64,000 bases of DNA, taken from positions 248,001 to 312,000 of the forward strand of contig NZ_JAUSRF010000006.1 of NCBI RefSeq assembly GCF_030811685.1, read 5' to 3'. Source of the stretch: Neorhizobium huautlense. GTDB lineage: Bacteria; Pseudomonadota; Alphaproteobacteria; Rhizobiales; Rhizobiaceae. Of the stretch, positions 52,052 through 60,891 are shown one piece after another; position 1 is the first letter of the stretch; each line of letters begins with the position of its first letter. A model generated the notes under the pieces. The model did not search any database. It worked only from the letters and a program-made list of their open reading frames with translations, and was not told the DNA's origin. A program made the translations under genes and the position numbers.

Positions 52052-52507
52052 ATGGATAATTCTGAGACGGCATTCGACCTGTTTGGCGATCCGGTGAGGC
52101 GGAATGCCGGGAAGCGCGGCAGGCCGGAACACGTGCCAACAAAGGAAAACATCAATAAAATCATGCTCCTTTTGGCGCAGGGTTGGACGAACGAGCGGAT
52201 CGCTGGCGCCGTTGGCATCACGATACCGACTTTGAAGCGGCATTATTTTTCAGTTCTGAAGACAAGGGATGTGGCCCGCGATCGCGTTGAGGCCATCGGC
52301 ATCCTGACCCTCTGGAATATGGGCCGCGAAGGGAATGTCGCTGCCATGAGGGAATATTTCCGGCGTCACGATGCGGCGGTCGGCGATATCTTTGGAGAGC
52401 AGGTCGAGCGGGCGAAAGATCGCGTCGGCAAGAAGGAACAGGCCCGCATCGAGGCGGACAGTCCGCCGGATGACTGGGAAGGCGCAATACCGCAGACGAT
52501 GCAATGA
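52052..52507 (+). CDS. Terminase small subunit (HTH)
   Basis: A 151-residue protein with a resolvase-like helix-turn-helix (LAQGWTNERIAGAVGITIPT then LKRHYFS) for DNA recognition, then an acidic helical C-terminus. Its stop overlaps the terL start by 4 bp (ATGA). It recognises the phage DNA for packaging. Confidence 0.8.
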   Translation: MDNSETAFDLFGDPVRRNAGKRGRPEHVPTKENINKIMLLLAQGWTNERIAGAVGITIPTLKRHYFSVLKTRDVARDRVEAIGILTLWNMGREGNVAAMREYFRRHDAAVGDIFGEQVERAKDRVGKKEQARIEADSPPDDWEGAIPQTMQ

Positions 52508-54213
52508 CGCTCGATCTTTCCTGCCCTGACTGGTTCGAAAAGCTGAAAGACGGGCGATCTCCGCTTCCTGATCATCTGCCGATCGACAGGGAAGAAGCTG
52601 ACGCCGCAGTCGTTGTCTTCAACAAGCTGCGGTTACCGGACGTTCCTGGCCAACCGCTCTTGCGTGATGTGGCCGGCCAATGGGCGCGGGATTTCGTTTC
52701 GGCGATCTTCGGTCTGGTGGAGATGAGCGAGGATCGTTCAGTAATCATCAACAGGCCTGTGCGGAAATTCTTCCAGCTCGTGCCGAAGAAGAACTCCAAG
52801 ACCACGAACGGCGCCGCGATCATGATGACCGCGCTGCTGCGAAATCGTCGGCCTAATGCGGAGTTTCTTCTGGTTGGCCCGACACAGGCGACCGCCGAAC
52901 TGGCATATGACCAGGCAAAAGGGATGGTTGATGCCGATCCTTGGCTGAAGAAGCGGTTCCACACAAAGGATCACGTCAAGACGATCGAGGACCGAAAGAA
53001 CGGTGCTAAACTCAAGGTCAAGTCTTTCGACAGCAAGGTGATGACCGGCGTCAAGCCTGTCGGTGTTCTTGTCGACGAGCTGCACGAGCTCGGCACGATC
53101 GCTTACGCAGCCAAGGTGATGTCGCAGATCGATGGCGGCATCCTCGCTAACCCGGAAGGGTTTGTGATCATCATCACGACGCAGTCAGTGGAGCCGCCGG
53201 CGGGCGTGTTCAAATCTGAACTGGATCTGGCGCGTGCTGTTCGCGACGGGGAATTTACAGAAGGTGAAACCCTGCCGATGCTCTACGAGTTTCCGGCAGC
53301 CATGCAGTCCGACGAGAGCAAGCCTTGGGAAAACCCGAAGCACTGGCCTCTCGTGCTGCCAAACATCAACCGATCGGTGACGATCGGACGCCTTCTCCCA
53401 AAGTTCAGGGAGGCGAAAGAAAAGGGTGTCGGCGACTTCTCGATATGGGCCAGCCAGCATCTTAACGTCGAGATCGGCATTGCAATAAATGGGACGAGCT
53501 GGCGCGGTGCCCACTTTTGGGAAGGCGCCAAGGATGACCGGCTTCAGGATCTGGATGAACTGATCGAACGATCCGAGGTCGCGGTTGTCGGCGTCGATGG
53601 CGGCGGTCTGGACGATTTGCTTGCGGCTGCCGTCATCGGTCGATGCAAGACAACGCGTCGGTGGCTGCACTGGTCGCATGCATGGTGTCAGCGAGATGTC
53701 CTGGACCTTCGCAAGGATATCGCTTCTCGCCTGCAGGACATCGCTGATCTCGGTCAGTTGACCTTTTGCGACGATACAGTCGCCGATATTCTCGGAGTTG
53801 CTGATGTCTGCGAGAGAATCCGTGATGCCGGTTTGCTGCCGAAGGCGGGAGGCATCGGCTTCGACCCACAGGGAGTTGCGGCGATCATCGACGAATTGGC
53901 GTCCAGGGGCATGGGTGACCCGCTCCTTGTGTCGGTCAGTCAGGGATTTCGGCTTTCCCCGGCGGTGTGGGGGCTGGAGCGGAAGCTGAAAGACGGGACA
54001 TTTTCCCATGGCGGTCAGGACCTGATGACGTTCTCAGTCGGCAACGCCAAGGTCATCCAGCGCGGAAACGCCGTGGTGGTTGAGAAGCAAACATCCGGCA
54101 AAGCCAAGATTGACCCGCTGATCGCTACATTCGCGGCGGTCACGCTGATGAGCCGAAATCCTGAAGCAGCTCCTGCATTCGATGCGGAAGCGTGGATAGA
54201 GAGTTACGCATGA
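52504..54213 (+). CDS. terL: Terminase large subunit
   Basis: A 569-residue packaging motor. The ATPase has a degenerate Walker A VPKKNSKTT (93-101) and Walker B VGVLVDELHEL (186-196; D191, E192 catalytic). The nuclease domain starts near VAVVGVDGGGLDD, with the acidic cluster for metal binding, and ends near DPLIATFAAVTLM. Closest in style to HK97-type terminases. It overlaps the portal gene by 4 bp (ATGA). Confidence 0.95.
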   Translation: MTLDLSCPDWFEKLKDGRSPLPDHLPIDREEADAAVVVFNKLRLPDVPGQPLLRDVAGQWARDFVSAIFGLVEMSEDRSVIINRPVRKFFQLVPKKNSKTTNGAAIMMTALLRNRRPNAEFLLVGPTQATAELAYDQAKGMVDADPWLKKRFHTKDHVKTIEDRKNGAKLKVKSFDSKVMTGVKPVGVLVDELHELGTIAYAAKVMSQIDGGILANPEGFVIIITTQSVEPPAGVFKSELDLARAVRDGEFTEGETLPMLYEFPAAMQSDESKPWENPKHWPLVLPNINRSVTIGRLLPKFREAKEKGVGDFSIWASQHLNVEIGIAINGTSWRGAHFWEGAKDDRLQDLDELIERSEVAVVGVDGGGLDDLLAAAVIGRCKTTRRWLHWSHAWCQRDVLDLRKDIASRLQDIADLGQLTFCDDTVADILGVADVCERIRDAGLLPKAGGIGFDPQGVAAIIDELASRGMGDPLLVSVSQGFRLSPAVWGLERKLKDGTFSHGGQDLMTFSVGNAKVIQRGNAVVVEKQTSGKAKIDPLIATFAAVTLMSRNPEAAPAFDAEAWIESYA

Positions 54214-55490
54214 ACCGGTTCGGGCGAATTATGGCGCGCCTTAGTGGCGTGAAGGACATCGAGCCATGGCGCTCGGGTGCCGCATCGACCGAAAACGGCG
54301 ATAATTTTACGACCAATCAGGTGACGTTGTCCGATTGGCAGGATGGTCGATACGGGCATGCGAATGCGGCGGTGGGTCTCTCGGCCACATGGGCCTGTGT
54401 CCAGCTCATCGCCGGCACGATCGCCTCTCTGCCGTTGATGATTTATCGCTCGGAAAACGGCGTTCGTACCGTAGCGAAGGATCATCCGCTTTACTTTGTG
54501 CTGCATGACAGCCCGAACTTTGACCAGACGGCGGTGGATTTCTGGGAGGTGATGGCCGCCAGCGTTGAGCTTTACGGCAATGCCTATGCATTGATCGAGC
54601 GGCGCACCGGCGGCATTGTGACGGCGCTTCATCCGGTTCGTCCAGATAGGATGAAGGTTACTCGCAAGCTGGATGGCGACCTGGAGTATTCGTGGTCGGA
54701 TGGTCGCAGTTACGTCAGGCGTAGCGCAGATGTACTGCATATTCGTGGTCCATTGGGCGATGGTCTATCCGGGTCCTCGACGCTCTCGATCTGCAGCAGC
54801 GTGTTTTCTGATGCGATGGCCGCAGAAGATGCCGCCGGCTCGATGTTCAGGAATGGCGTCAATCCCGGTGGCGTCCTCTCAACAAAGCCTGACCAGCAGC
54901 TCTCGAAAGAGCAGCGGGGCGATCTAGAGCGGATCCTGCAAGAGCGGTATGTCGGAGCCATGCGCTCCGGCCGCCCAATGTTGCTCGACAACGGACTGAC
55001 ATGGCAGCAGCTTTCCATCAAGCCGCAGGATGCGCAGATGCTGGAAAGTCGGAAATTCAGCGGTGAGCAGATCTGTCGGATATTTGGCGTCCCGCCTGCC
55101 ATGGTCGGTTTCGGCGACAAGGCATCGAACTGGGGCACGGGAAAAGAGGCGGATGTTCTCGGTTTCCAGAAATTCGCCCTGCGCAAGCGGCTCAAGCGGA
55201 TGGAACAGTCGGTCGAGAAGCAGCTTATTCCGCTTTCTGAGCGCCGATCGCAGGGCATCACGATCGAATTCAATCTGGAAGGTCTGCTGCGGGGCGATAC
55301 TGCCAGCCGGTATGAGGCTTACGAAAAAGCCATCCGCATGGGCCTTGCTACCCGGAACGAGTGCCGTGCGCTGGAAAACCTGCCGCCGATCGAGGGCGGT
55401 GATGTCGTGACAGTGCAGATGCAGGACATTCCGCTCGTGAATGCCATCAACGGAGATCGAAATGGACAAGAAAACGGCTCCGATTCTTGA
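54210..55490 (+). CDS. HK97-family portal protein
   Basis: A 426-residue portal subunit. Family marks seen are the N-terminal SATWACVQLIAGTIASLPL, the HPVRPDRMKVTRK stretch, the VLHIRGPLGDGLSG motif and EQICRIFGVPPAMVGFGDK. Twelve copies form the DNA entry ring. Its 3' end overlaps the prohead protease gene by 29 bp in another frame, a normal feature of this gene set. Confidence 0.95.
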   Translation: MNRFGRIMARLSGVKDIEPWRSGAASTENGDNFTTNQVTLSDWQDGRYGHANAAVGLSATWACVQLIAGTIASLPLMIYRSENGVRTVAKDHPLYFVLHDSPNFDQTAVDFWEVMAASVELYGNAYALIERRTGGIVTALHPVRPDRMKVTRKLDGDLEYSWSDGRSYVRRSADVLHIRGPLGDGLSGSSTLSICSSVFSDAMAAEDAAGSMFRNGVNPGGVLSTKPDQQLSKEQRGDLERILQERYVGAMRSGRPMLLDNGLTWQQLSIKPQDAQMLESRKFSGEQICRIFGVPPAMVGFGDKASNWGTGKEADVLGFQKFALRKRLKRMEQSVEKQLIPLSERRSQGITIEFNLEGLLRGDTASRYEAYEKAIRMGLATRNECRALENLPPIEGGDVVTVQMQDIPLVNAINGDRNGQENGSDS

Positions 55491-56136
55491 GATCAAGTCG
55501 CTCAAGGATACCGGTGAGTTCGAAGGTTATGGCTCGACGTTTGGCGGTGAGCCGGACGTTTACGGCGATGTTATCGCGGTGGGCGCCTATACCGAAAGCC
55601 TTGCCAACCACAAGGCAAAGGGCACCATGCCCAAGCTCTTCTGGCAGCACAATCGCGATGAGCCAATCGGCAAATGGGTGTCCGCTAAAGAAGATGACCA
55701 CGGCCTGCTGATGCAGGGCAAGCTGAATATGGATGTCCAGCGCGGACGCGAGGCGTATGCGCTGTTAAAGGCCGGCGATATCGACGGCTTGTCCATCGGA
55801 TACCGGATCCAGAGGCACAGTGTCGACGACGAGACCGGCATCTGGACCCTGGAAAAGCTTGACCTGATCGAGGTTAGCATCGTTTCCGTAGGCGCCAATG
55901 AACACGCGGTCGTTCAGAGCGTGAAAGCGGCAAAAGCCGTGCATGAACTGACCGAAAAGCTGAAGGCCGGGGACCGGCTGACAGAACGTGAATTCGAAAC
56001 CTGGCTCAAGGGCCTTGAGGTGGGTTTTTCGAATTCTCAGGCGGAGCGCGCCGCGCGTGTCTGCCTGAAGGGACAGGGGGAACCTGTCGACGCGGCTGAT
56101 GACGGCGTGGAATTCCTCCGCGCCCTTGTGGGCTGA
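55462..56136 (+). CDS. HK97-family prohead protease
   Basis: A 224-residue serine protease of the herpes-assemblin fold. The catalytic His63 is in LFWQHNRDEPIGKW and Ser111 in GLSIGYRIQRHS. It processes the capsid delta domain during maturation. The C-terminal extension (from about residue 150) is helical. Start 55462 gives MDKKTAPILEIK. Confidence 0.93.
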   Translation: MDKKTAPILEIKSLKDTGEFEGYGSTFGGEPDVYGDVIAVGAYTESLANHKAKGTMPKLFWQHNRDEPIGKWVSAKEDDHGLLMQGKLNMDVQRGREAYALLKAGDIDGLSIGYRIQRHSVDDETGIWTLEKLDLIEVSIVSVGANEHAVVQSVKAAKAVHELTEKLKAGDRLTEREFETWLKGLEVGFSNSQAERAARVCLKGQGEPVDAADDGVEFLRALVG

Positions 56137-56170
56137 AAGCCCGATCTCAACCGAAAACTGGAGGTTCCCC

Positions 56171-57484
56171 ATGTCGGGACGTAAACTCGCCATCGTTGGT
56201 GGCGGATCGATTGCTTTTGTCGTGGCGTCCATGGCGGCCATGCCGTTCGGCCCGCGCATCATGTTCGATATGCCGGATCGCTCCGGTGGCAATGGCAGCA
56301 AGACGGCTGCGGAGCTGGCTGCCGAATTCAAGCGCGAATTCGAAACCAAGCACGACAAGGTCAAGGAAATTGCCGAAAAGGCGCTTGCCGAAGCCGAAAA
56401 GGGCACGCCGCTGGCGACCACGGCGAAAGAGCTGGCCGACGAGGCGATCAAGGGCATGAACGATGCCAAGGCTCGCCTCGATGAGCTCGACCAGAAAATG
56501 GCGCGGCGCGGCGGCGACGGTGACGATGCGCGCACTGCCGGCCAAATGTTCGTTGATGACGAGAATTTCAAGGCCTTCGCCGGACAGAACCGTCCGCGTG
56601 GCCGCGTTCTCGTGGAGGTGAAGGATATCACCTCACTGTCGACCGATGCTCCCGGTTCTGCCGGCGCGCTGATCCCGTCCGATCGTCGCGGTATGCAGGT
56701 CGAGCTGCCGCAGCGCCGTATGACGGTTCGTTCGCTCCTGATGCCTGGCCAGACCTCCAGTAGCTCGATCGAGTACGAACAGGAAAAGCTGTTCACCAAC
56801 AACGCCGAGCCCGTCGCCGAAGGCGCGCTGAAGCCGCAGTCGGAACTGCAGTTCGAAGACAAGGTCGCCAACGTTCGCACCATCGCTCACTGGATGCGCA
56901 CTTCGGTGCAGATCCTCGCGGACGCCCCCGGCCTGCGCTCGATCATTGACCAGCGTCTCCGTTATGGCCTTTCCTACGTCGAAGAGCAGCAGCTGCTCAA
57001 CGGCTCCGGCGTCGGCCAGAATATTCTTGGTCTGGTGACTGCTGCTACTGCCTATGCTGCGCCTGGCAGTTTGGTCGCCACGACACAGCTGGACACCGTT
57101 CGTCTTATGATTTTGCAGACGGCACTGGCTGAATATCCGCCGAACGGTATCGTCATGAACCCGATCGATATGGCTGCGATCGAAATGCAGAAGGACGATA
57201 CCGGTCGTTACGTGATCGGTAATCCGCAGGGGACGATCCAGAAGACGCTCTGGGGTCTACCGGTCGTTGAAACGCAGGCCATGGGTGTCGACAAGGCGCT
57301 GGTCGGCGCATTCAATCTCGCGGCCCAGATCTTTGATCGTCAGGATGCAACGGTAGATGTATCGACTGAAGACCAGGACAACTTTGTCAGGAATAAGGTG
57401 ACGATCCGCGCGGAAGAGCGCCTGGCGCTGGCGATTTATCGTCCGCAGTCGCTCACCTACGGCGATCTTAGCCGCGTGACCTGA
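56171..57484 (+). CDS. HK97-family major capsid protein
   Basis: A 437-residue capsid protein. The first 30 residues are strongly hydrophobic (KLAIVGGGSIAFVVASMAAM), then a charged coiled-coil delta domain (about 40-115) that the protease should remove, then the HK97 fold with DAPGSAGALIPSDRRGMQVE, the E-loop region SSSIEYEQEKL and the A-domain near PPNGIVMNPIDMAAIEMQKD. TGGAGG precedes the ATG. The hydrophobic head is unusual for this family. Confidence 0.94.
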   Translation: MSGRKLAIVGGGSIAFVVASMAAMPFGPRIMFDMPDRSGGNGSKTAAELAAEFKREFETKHDKVKEIAEKALAEAEKGTPLATTAKELADEAIKGMNDAKARLDELDQKMARRGGDGDDARTAGQMFVDDENFKAFAGQNRPRGRVLVEVKDITSLSTDAPGSAGALIPSDRRGMQVELPQRRMTVRSLLMPGQTSSSSIEYEQEKLFTNNAEPVAEGALKPQSELQFEDKVANVRTIAHWMRTSVQILADAPGLRSIIDQRLRYGLSYVEEQQLLNGSGVGQNILGLVTAATAYAAPGSLVATTQLDTVRLMILQTALAEYPPNGIVMNPIDMAAIEMQKDDTGRYVIGNPQGTIQKTLWGLPVVETQAMGVDKALVGAFNLAAQIFDRQDATVDVSTEDQDNFVRNKVTIRAEERLALAIYRPQSLTYGDLSRVT

Positions 57485-57549
57485 TCTTTTCGGCTCATAC
57501 CGACCGGCGCTTTTGCGAGCGCCGGTTTCATGAACCGAAGGAGGCAAAG

Positions 57550-57744
57550 ATGATCAAGGCAATTCTCACAAAGCCGCTGGACGGCCATCCGGAAGGATCT
57601 GAGCGCGAATTTGACAAGGTCGATTTCGACCGGTTGGAAGCGCTGGGGGCGGTTCGCAAGGCGGGCGACGGTACCGTAAAGGCTGCGCCGACGGTCAAGA
57701 ACAAGATGGCGCCGCCTGTCGCGAACAAATCTATCGATACTTAA
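57550..57744 (+). CDS. Small protein after the capsid gene
   Basis: A 64-residue protein (MIKAILTKPLDGHPEGSERE, then FDKVDFDRLEALGAVR) with a Lys/Pro-rich tail. A similar short gene often stands after the capsid gene in this phage type, of unknown function, perhaps head decoration. GGAGGCAAAG precedes the ATG. Confidence 0.68.
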   Translation: MIKAILTKPLDGHPEGSEREFDKVDFDRLEALGAVRKAGDGTVKAAPTVKNKMAPPVANKSIDT

Positions 57745-57754
57745 GGGCAAGCCA

Positions 57755-58051
57755 ATGGCAAACGTCGTCATCAAAGAACTGGGACCGCTTTATACCTTGG
57801 AAGAGGTCAAGGCGCATCTGCACGTCGACACAAGCGATGACGACGCGACCATTCAGGCCTACATGGATGCTGCTGAAAAGGCGGTTCTCCAGTATTGCAA
57901 CGTCACGCTCGTGCCCCTTGGCGCTGAAAGTGTGTTCAAGGTTGCTGCGCTCATGATTGTGAGCGATCTGTTCGAAAATCGTAGTGGTGGTGAAGGTATC
58001 CCATCTGCCGCGCAGATGCTCATCAACCCATATCGCTTGTTGCGGGTGTGA
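57755..58051 (+). CDS. Head-tail connector protein
   Basis: A 98-residue helical protein with TLEEVKAHLHVDTSDDDATI followed by QAYMDAAEKAVLQYCNVTL, the signature of the gp6-like head-tail connectors (PF05135 type). It attaches below the portal ring. It lies directly between the small capsid-side gene and the head-tail adaptor. Confidence 0.87.
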   Translation: MANVVIKELGPLYTLEEVKAHLHVDTSDDDATIQAYMDAAEKAVLQYCNVTLVPLGAESVFKVAALMIVSDLFENRSGGEGIPSAAQMLINPYRLLRV

Positions 58052-58054
58052 TTT

Positions 58055-58414
58055 ATGGCGCCGAAGCTTCAGGCCGGAGATTTCAAAAACCGTGCGCGTT
58101 TTGAGGCCAGAGCGGTCGGCGATGACGGTTATGGGAATCCGGTCTCCGGCGACTGGGAAGAGAAGTTCAAAGTTTGGGTCGCTCTGCGCCCAGGCGGCCT
58201 GTCTGAAGCCGTCGTTGCGGCTCGGCTGGAAGGCACGCAGGTCCTCAACGTGTACGTTCGAGCATCCACACAGACGCGGCAGATCACCTCGGAATGGCGG
58301 ATGATCGTTGCCGATCACGGTGTCGATCGCGAATACGCGATCAATGCGCAGCCGGATGGGCTGACCATGCCGGGTTTCATCTATTTTCAGGCGAAGAGCG
58401 GCGTGGCCGCATAG
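58055..58414 (+). CDS. Head-tail adaptor (head closure) protein
   Basis: A 119-residue beta-rich protein: AGDFKNRARFEARAVGDDGY, the VWVALRPGGLSEAVVAARLE stretch and an RQITSEWRMIVADHGVDREY end, typical of phage head-tail joining proteins (SPP1 gp16 type, PF05521). Four bases after the connector stop. Confidence 0.85.
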   Translation: MAPKLQAGDFKNRARFEARAVGDDGYGNPVSGDWEEKFKVWVALRPGGLSEAVVAARLEGTQVLNVYVRASTQTRQITSEWRMIVADHGVDREYAINAQPDGLTMPGFIYFQAKSGVAA

Positions 58415-58422
58415 GAGGCCGC

Positions 58423-58602
58423 ATGGCTCGCGTTCGTTTTACGGATGATTTCGATTACAAGCCGACGTCTCAGGTCACCGTGGGATATCGTGCTGGGATG
58501 GAAAAAACTGTGAAGCGCGAATGTGCCGATCAGGCAATCGCGCAGGGCAAGGCGGAAGAAATCAGGGCTGGCGGCGGTGTTGGAGAAGGTGCCGAAGAGT
58601 GA
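58423..58602 (+). CDS. Small phage structural-region protein
   Basis: A 59-residue protein (MARVRFTDDFDYKPTSQVTV, then GYRAGMEKTVKRECADQAIA). The same short gene is often found between the adaptor and the tail completion gene in Rhizobium-type prophages. Function unknown. It ends in a GTGA overlap with the next gene. Confidence 0.72.
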   Translation: MARVRFTDDFDYKPTSQVTVGYRAGMEKTVKRECADQAIAQGKAEEIRAGGGVGEGAEE

Positions 58603-59015
58603 GCGCCGGGAAAGATCTCTGGGGTGCCATGCTCACGGCCATGAAGGCGAATCCCGTCCTCATGTCGCTTGTTGATGGTGTTTATGACAAAGCGCCCGCC
58701 AATCCTTTCGGCGCCCGCGAAACCTACATTAGCCGCGGGCCTTTTACCGGTTCGTCCGAGGATGCGGACTGCATTGTCGGACAGGAAATTACTGCGCAGA
58801 TCGATATCTGGTCTCGTAAGCCAAATCGGTGGTCTGTCGATGATGTGATTTCTCAGATCCGCAAGTCGCTCCACGAAGCGTATCTGCCACTATCCGGTAC
58901 GGCGCTCGCTGCCATCGAAGTTCGTTTATGGCGGGTGACAGATGATCCTGATCCGACGCAGCAGCATGGTGTTGTCCAGGTTCTGGCGATCGTCGAAGAA
59001 GTGGAAGACGTGTGA
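58599..59015 (+). CDS. DUF3168 tail completion protein
   Basis: A 138-residue protein of the DUF3168 (gp17-like) type: AMLTAMKANPVLMSLVDGVY, ITAQIDIWSRKPNRWSVDDV, and the QQHGVVQVLAIVEE end. It probably closes the tail at its head-proximal end. Start is GTG at 58599. Confidence 0.83.
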   Translation: MSAGKDLWGAMLTAMKANPVLMSLVDGVYDKAPANPFGARETYISRGPFTGSSEDADCIVGQEITAQIDIWSRKPNRWSVDDVISQIRKSLHEAYLPLSGTALAAIEVRLWRVTDDPDPTQQHGVVQVLAIVEEVEDV

Positions 59016-59476
59016 GCGCGCGGATCGCAGGGCTGAGCAAGCTGCAGCAAAAACTGGCTCGGCTGCCTTTGAAAGTGAAGCAGCGTATCCGTGAGGCGAT
59101 GGAGGAGGGGGCGAAAGAGATTGTTTCTCTGGCCCGGTCTCTTGTTCCTGTCGATAGCGGCGATCTCAGAGACAGTATTGGCTGGACGTGGGGTGACGCG
59201 CCGAAAGGCGCGTTGAAGATCGCGAGCGTGAAGTCAACTGCTGGCGGCATGACGATTACTGTCTACGCTGGCAACAGCGAGGCATTCTATGCCCGTTGGG
59301 TTGAGTTCGGGACGTCTGCTCATACGGCCGGCGGCAAGTTCTCTGGATCGACTATTCCAGCCATCCCGGCGCAGCCGTTCTTTTATGTCAGTTTCCGCAC
59401 CCTTCGTCGGCGTGTGAAAAGTCGCATGTCGCGTGCGACGACCAAGGCGGCCAAGGAAGTGGCGGCCGGACGATAA
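59012..59476 (+). CDS. HK97 gp10-like morphogenesis protein
   Basis: A 154-residue protein with the HK97-gp10 pattern: AMEEGAKEIVSLARSLVPVD, SGDLRDSIGW, the YARWVEFGTSAHTAGGKF stretch and IPAQPFFYVSFRTLRR. It is needed at the head-tail junction. It overlaps the DUF3168 gene by 4 bp. Confidence 0.88.
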   Translation: MSARIAGLSKLQQKLARLPLKVKQRIREAMEEGAKEIVSLARSLVPVDSGDLRDSIGWTWGDAPKGALKIASVKSTAGGMTITVYAGNSEAFYARWVEFGTSAHTAGGKFSGSTIPAIPAQPFFYVSFRTLRRRVKSRMSRATTKAAKEVAAGR

Positions 59477-59523
59477 TCCACATCCGTGCGGTTCGCCGCT
59501 TTCCAGCGCCATAGGAGATAATC

Positions 59524-59967
59524 ATGGCACCTCCCGTCACTGCTCGCTTTGGCAAGTTCCGCGTTTTGCTCGGAAACGATGCCGATCCGATCGTCTACAC
59601 CGCGCCGTGTGGCTTCACGTCGAAATCCCTGACTTTGGGCAAATCGCTTTCCGAAGTTTCGATTCCGGATTGCGATGATCCGGACAAGCCTATTGCCACC
59701 GGCCGCGATGTCGAAAGCACGACTGCGTCGGTTTCTGGTGAAGGGGTGCTCGCCGCTTCTGCTTTGCCTGCCTGGATGGCAGCTTACAAAAGCGTCGAGT
59801 CTGTGCCTGTGAAAGTAGAAATCGAGTTTTCTACTGGCACGCTCACGCTCACCGGCCTCATGCACCTCGAAACTCTGGAACTGGGTGCCGAGCAGGGCGG
59901 TCGTGTCACGGTCTCGGTTTCTCTCCAGTCCGATGGCGAACTCGTCGATACGGACACGTTTGCATGA
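59524..59967 (+). CDS. Phage tail tube protein
   Basis: A 147-residue protein of the siphovirus tail tube type: strand-rich with FRVLLGNDADPIVYTAPCGF, EVSIPDCDDPDKPIATGRDV and the C-terminal HLETLELGAEQGGRVTVSVS. GGAGATAATC precedes the ATG. It overlaps the chaperone gene by 4 bp. Confidence 0.87.
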   Translation: MAPPVTARFGKFRVLLGNDADPIVYTAPCGFTSKSLTLGKSLSEVSIPDCDDPDKPIATGRDVESTTASVSGEGVLAASALPAWMAAYKSVESVPVKVEIEFSTGTLTLTGLMHLETLELGAEQGGRVTVSVSLQSDGELVDTDTFA

Positions 59968-60386
59968 GCCGTGATGCCTCGATCACGATCCCCTGGGGGG
60001 ATGGCGACTTCAAGTTCCGTCTCGGCTGGGGGGAACTGGAGGAGCTGCAGGAGAAGACCGACGCAGGGCCGTATGTTGTCCTGCAACGTCTCCACGCTGG
60101 CACGTGGCGTGTGCAGGATATCTCCAACGTCATCCGCATGGGTTTGATCGGAGGTGGCATGGCGCCGGACCAGGCCGTCAAAAAGGTTCGATACTACGTC
60201 GAGCAACGTCCACCGATGGAAAATGTTCCCCATGCGATAGCCGTCCTATCGGCCGGCCTGATGGGGGCGCCGGATGAAAGCCTGGGAAAGCCCAGGGCGC
60301 CAAAGCGGAAGACGGGCAAAAGGTCGACGACCTCCCGAACGGGAAAATCCGATTTGGCGCCATCTACGGGACCGGCGCAGCCGTAG
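59964..60386 (+). CDS. Tail assembly chaperone, short form
   Basis: A 140-residue protein of the GTA-type/TAC family: ITIPWGDGDFKFRLGWGELE, the EKTDAGPYVVLQRLHAGTWR stretch, and IRMGLIGGGMAPDQAVKKV. Near its end a slippery GGGAAAA (60341-60347) allows a -1 shift into an open frame that runs to 60544, as for lambda gpG/gpGT. It guides polymerisation of the tape measure protein. Confidence 0.88.
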   Translation: MSRDASITIPWGDGDFKFRLGWGELEELQEKTDAGPYVVLQRLHAGTWRVQDISNVIRMGLIGGGMAPDQAVKKVRYYVEQRPPMENVPHAIAVLSAGLMGAPDESLGKPRAPKRKTGKRSTTSRTGKSDLAPSTGPAQP

Positions 60387-60544
60387 GCTTTTCGCCTCAG
60401 CAGGTGCGTGCCATGTCCATGTGGCAATACATGGCCGCGATCGAAGGGTATGTGCAGGCGAATACACCAGATGACGGAAAGCTTTCCAGCGCAGACGTTG
60501 ATGATGTTTGGCAATGGATGCAGGAAAAGGACAAGGGATTTTAG
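60341..60544 (+). CDS. -1 frame extension of the tail assembly chaperone
   Basis: Reading -1 from the slippery site, the frame codes IRFGAIYGTGAAVGFSPQQV, then RAMSMWQYMAAIEGYVQANT and PDDGKLSSADVDDVWQWMQE, ending at TAG 60542-60544. That is the second half of the classic two-part TAC. The fused product would be about 193 residues (128 from frame 0, 65 from frame -1). An internal ATG at 60413 exists but has no good ribosome site. Confidence 0.8.
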   Translation, partial: GKIRFGAIYGTGAAVGFSPQQVRAMSMWQYMAAIEGYVQANTPDDGKLSSADVDDVWQWMQEKDKGF

Positions 60545-60861
60545 CGAGACCCGTCTATGCCGCGGCAGTCGACAAATTTTATGTCGTCGTTCGTAACGAG
60601 GGAGGCATCCGTGTAGGCGTCACCGCGTGCCGGCAGATTCCTGATGTTTGCTTTACCGATACCGACAGCTCGCTTGTCTCGCCCGAGGAAAGCGCAGTCA
60701 ATGTAGACGTCCCGGATTGTTTCGTTGGACGTGTTTTTTACGAGCATCGTCGCTCGAGCAATCCCGTTCTTTGATGTGAAGTTCTGAACTTCGATCTCGA
60801 TCTCAGCCGCTACTGCCGGCGTGGCGGCCAATGCCGCCGCAAAAATCAACAACCTCGACAA
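60541..60861 (-). CDS. Secreted small protein on the opposite strand (moron)
   Basis: A 106-residue protein with a signal peptide (LLIFAAALAATPAVAAEIEI, cut after VAA) and a mature part with the two Cys in YIDCAFLGRD and FVDCRGIDG, likely disulfide-bonded, and the segment MLVKNTSNETIRD, a beta-sandwich look. TTG at 60861 lies 6 bases after GGAGG (a first TTG at 60867 is too close). It opposes the tail genes and has its own promoter, so it should be expressed in the lysogen. Function unknown. Confidence 0.75.
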   Translation of the reverse strand: MSRLLIFAAALAATPAVAAEIEIEVQNFTSKNGIARATMLVKNTSNETIRDVYIDCAFLGRDKRAVGIGKANIRNLPARGDAYTDASLVTNDDIKFVDCRGIDGSR

Positions 60862-60891
60862 ATTCAACCTCCAAACATCAGGCGATGGTTG

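Noticed and set aside
60413-60544. Independent small gene starting at ATG 60413
   Set aside because: No ribosome site precedes it, and the slippery site with continuous -1 frame explains the sequence better.
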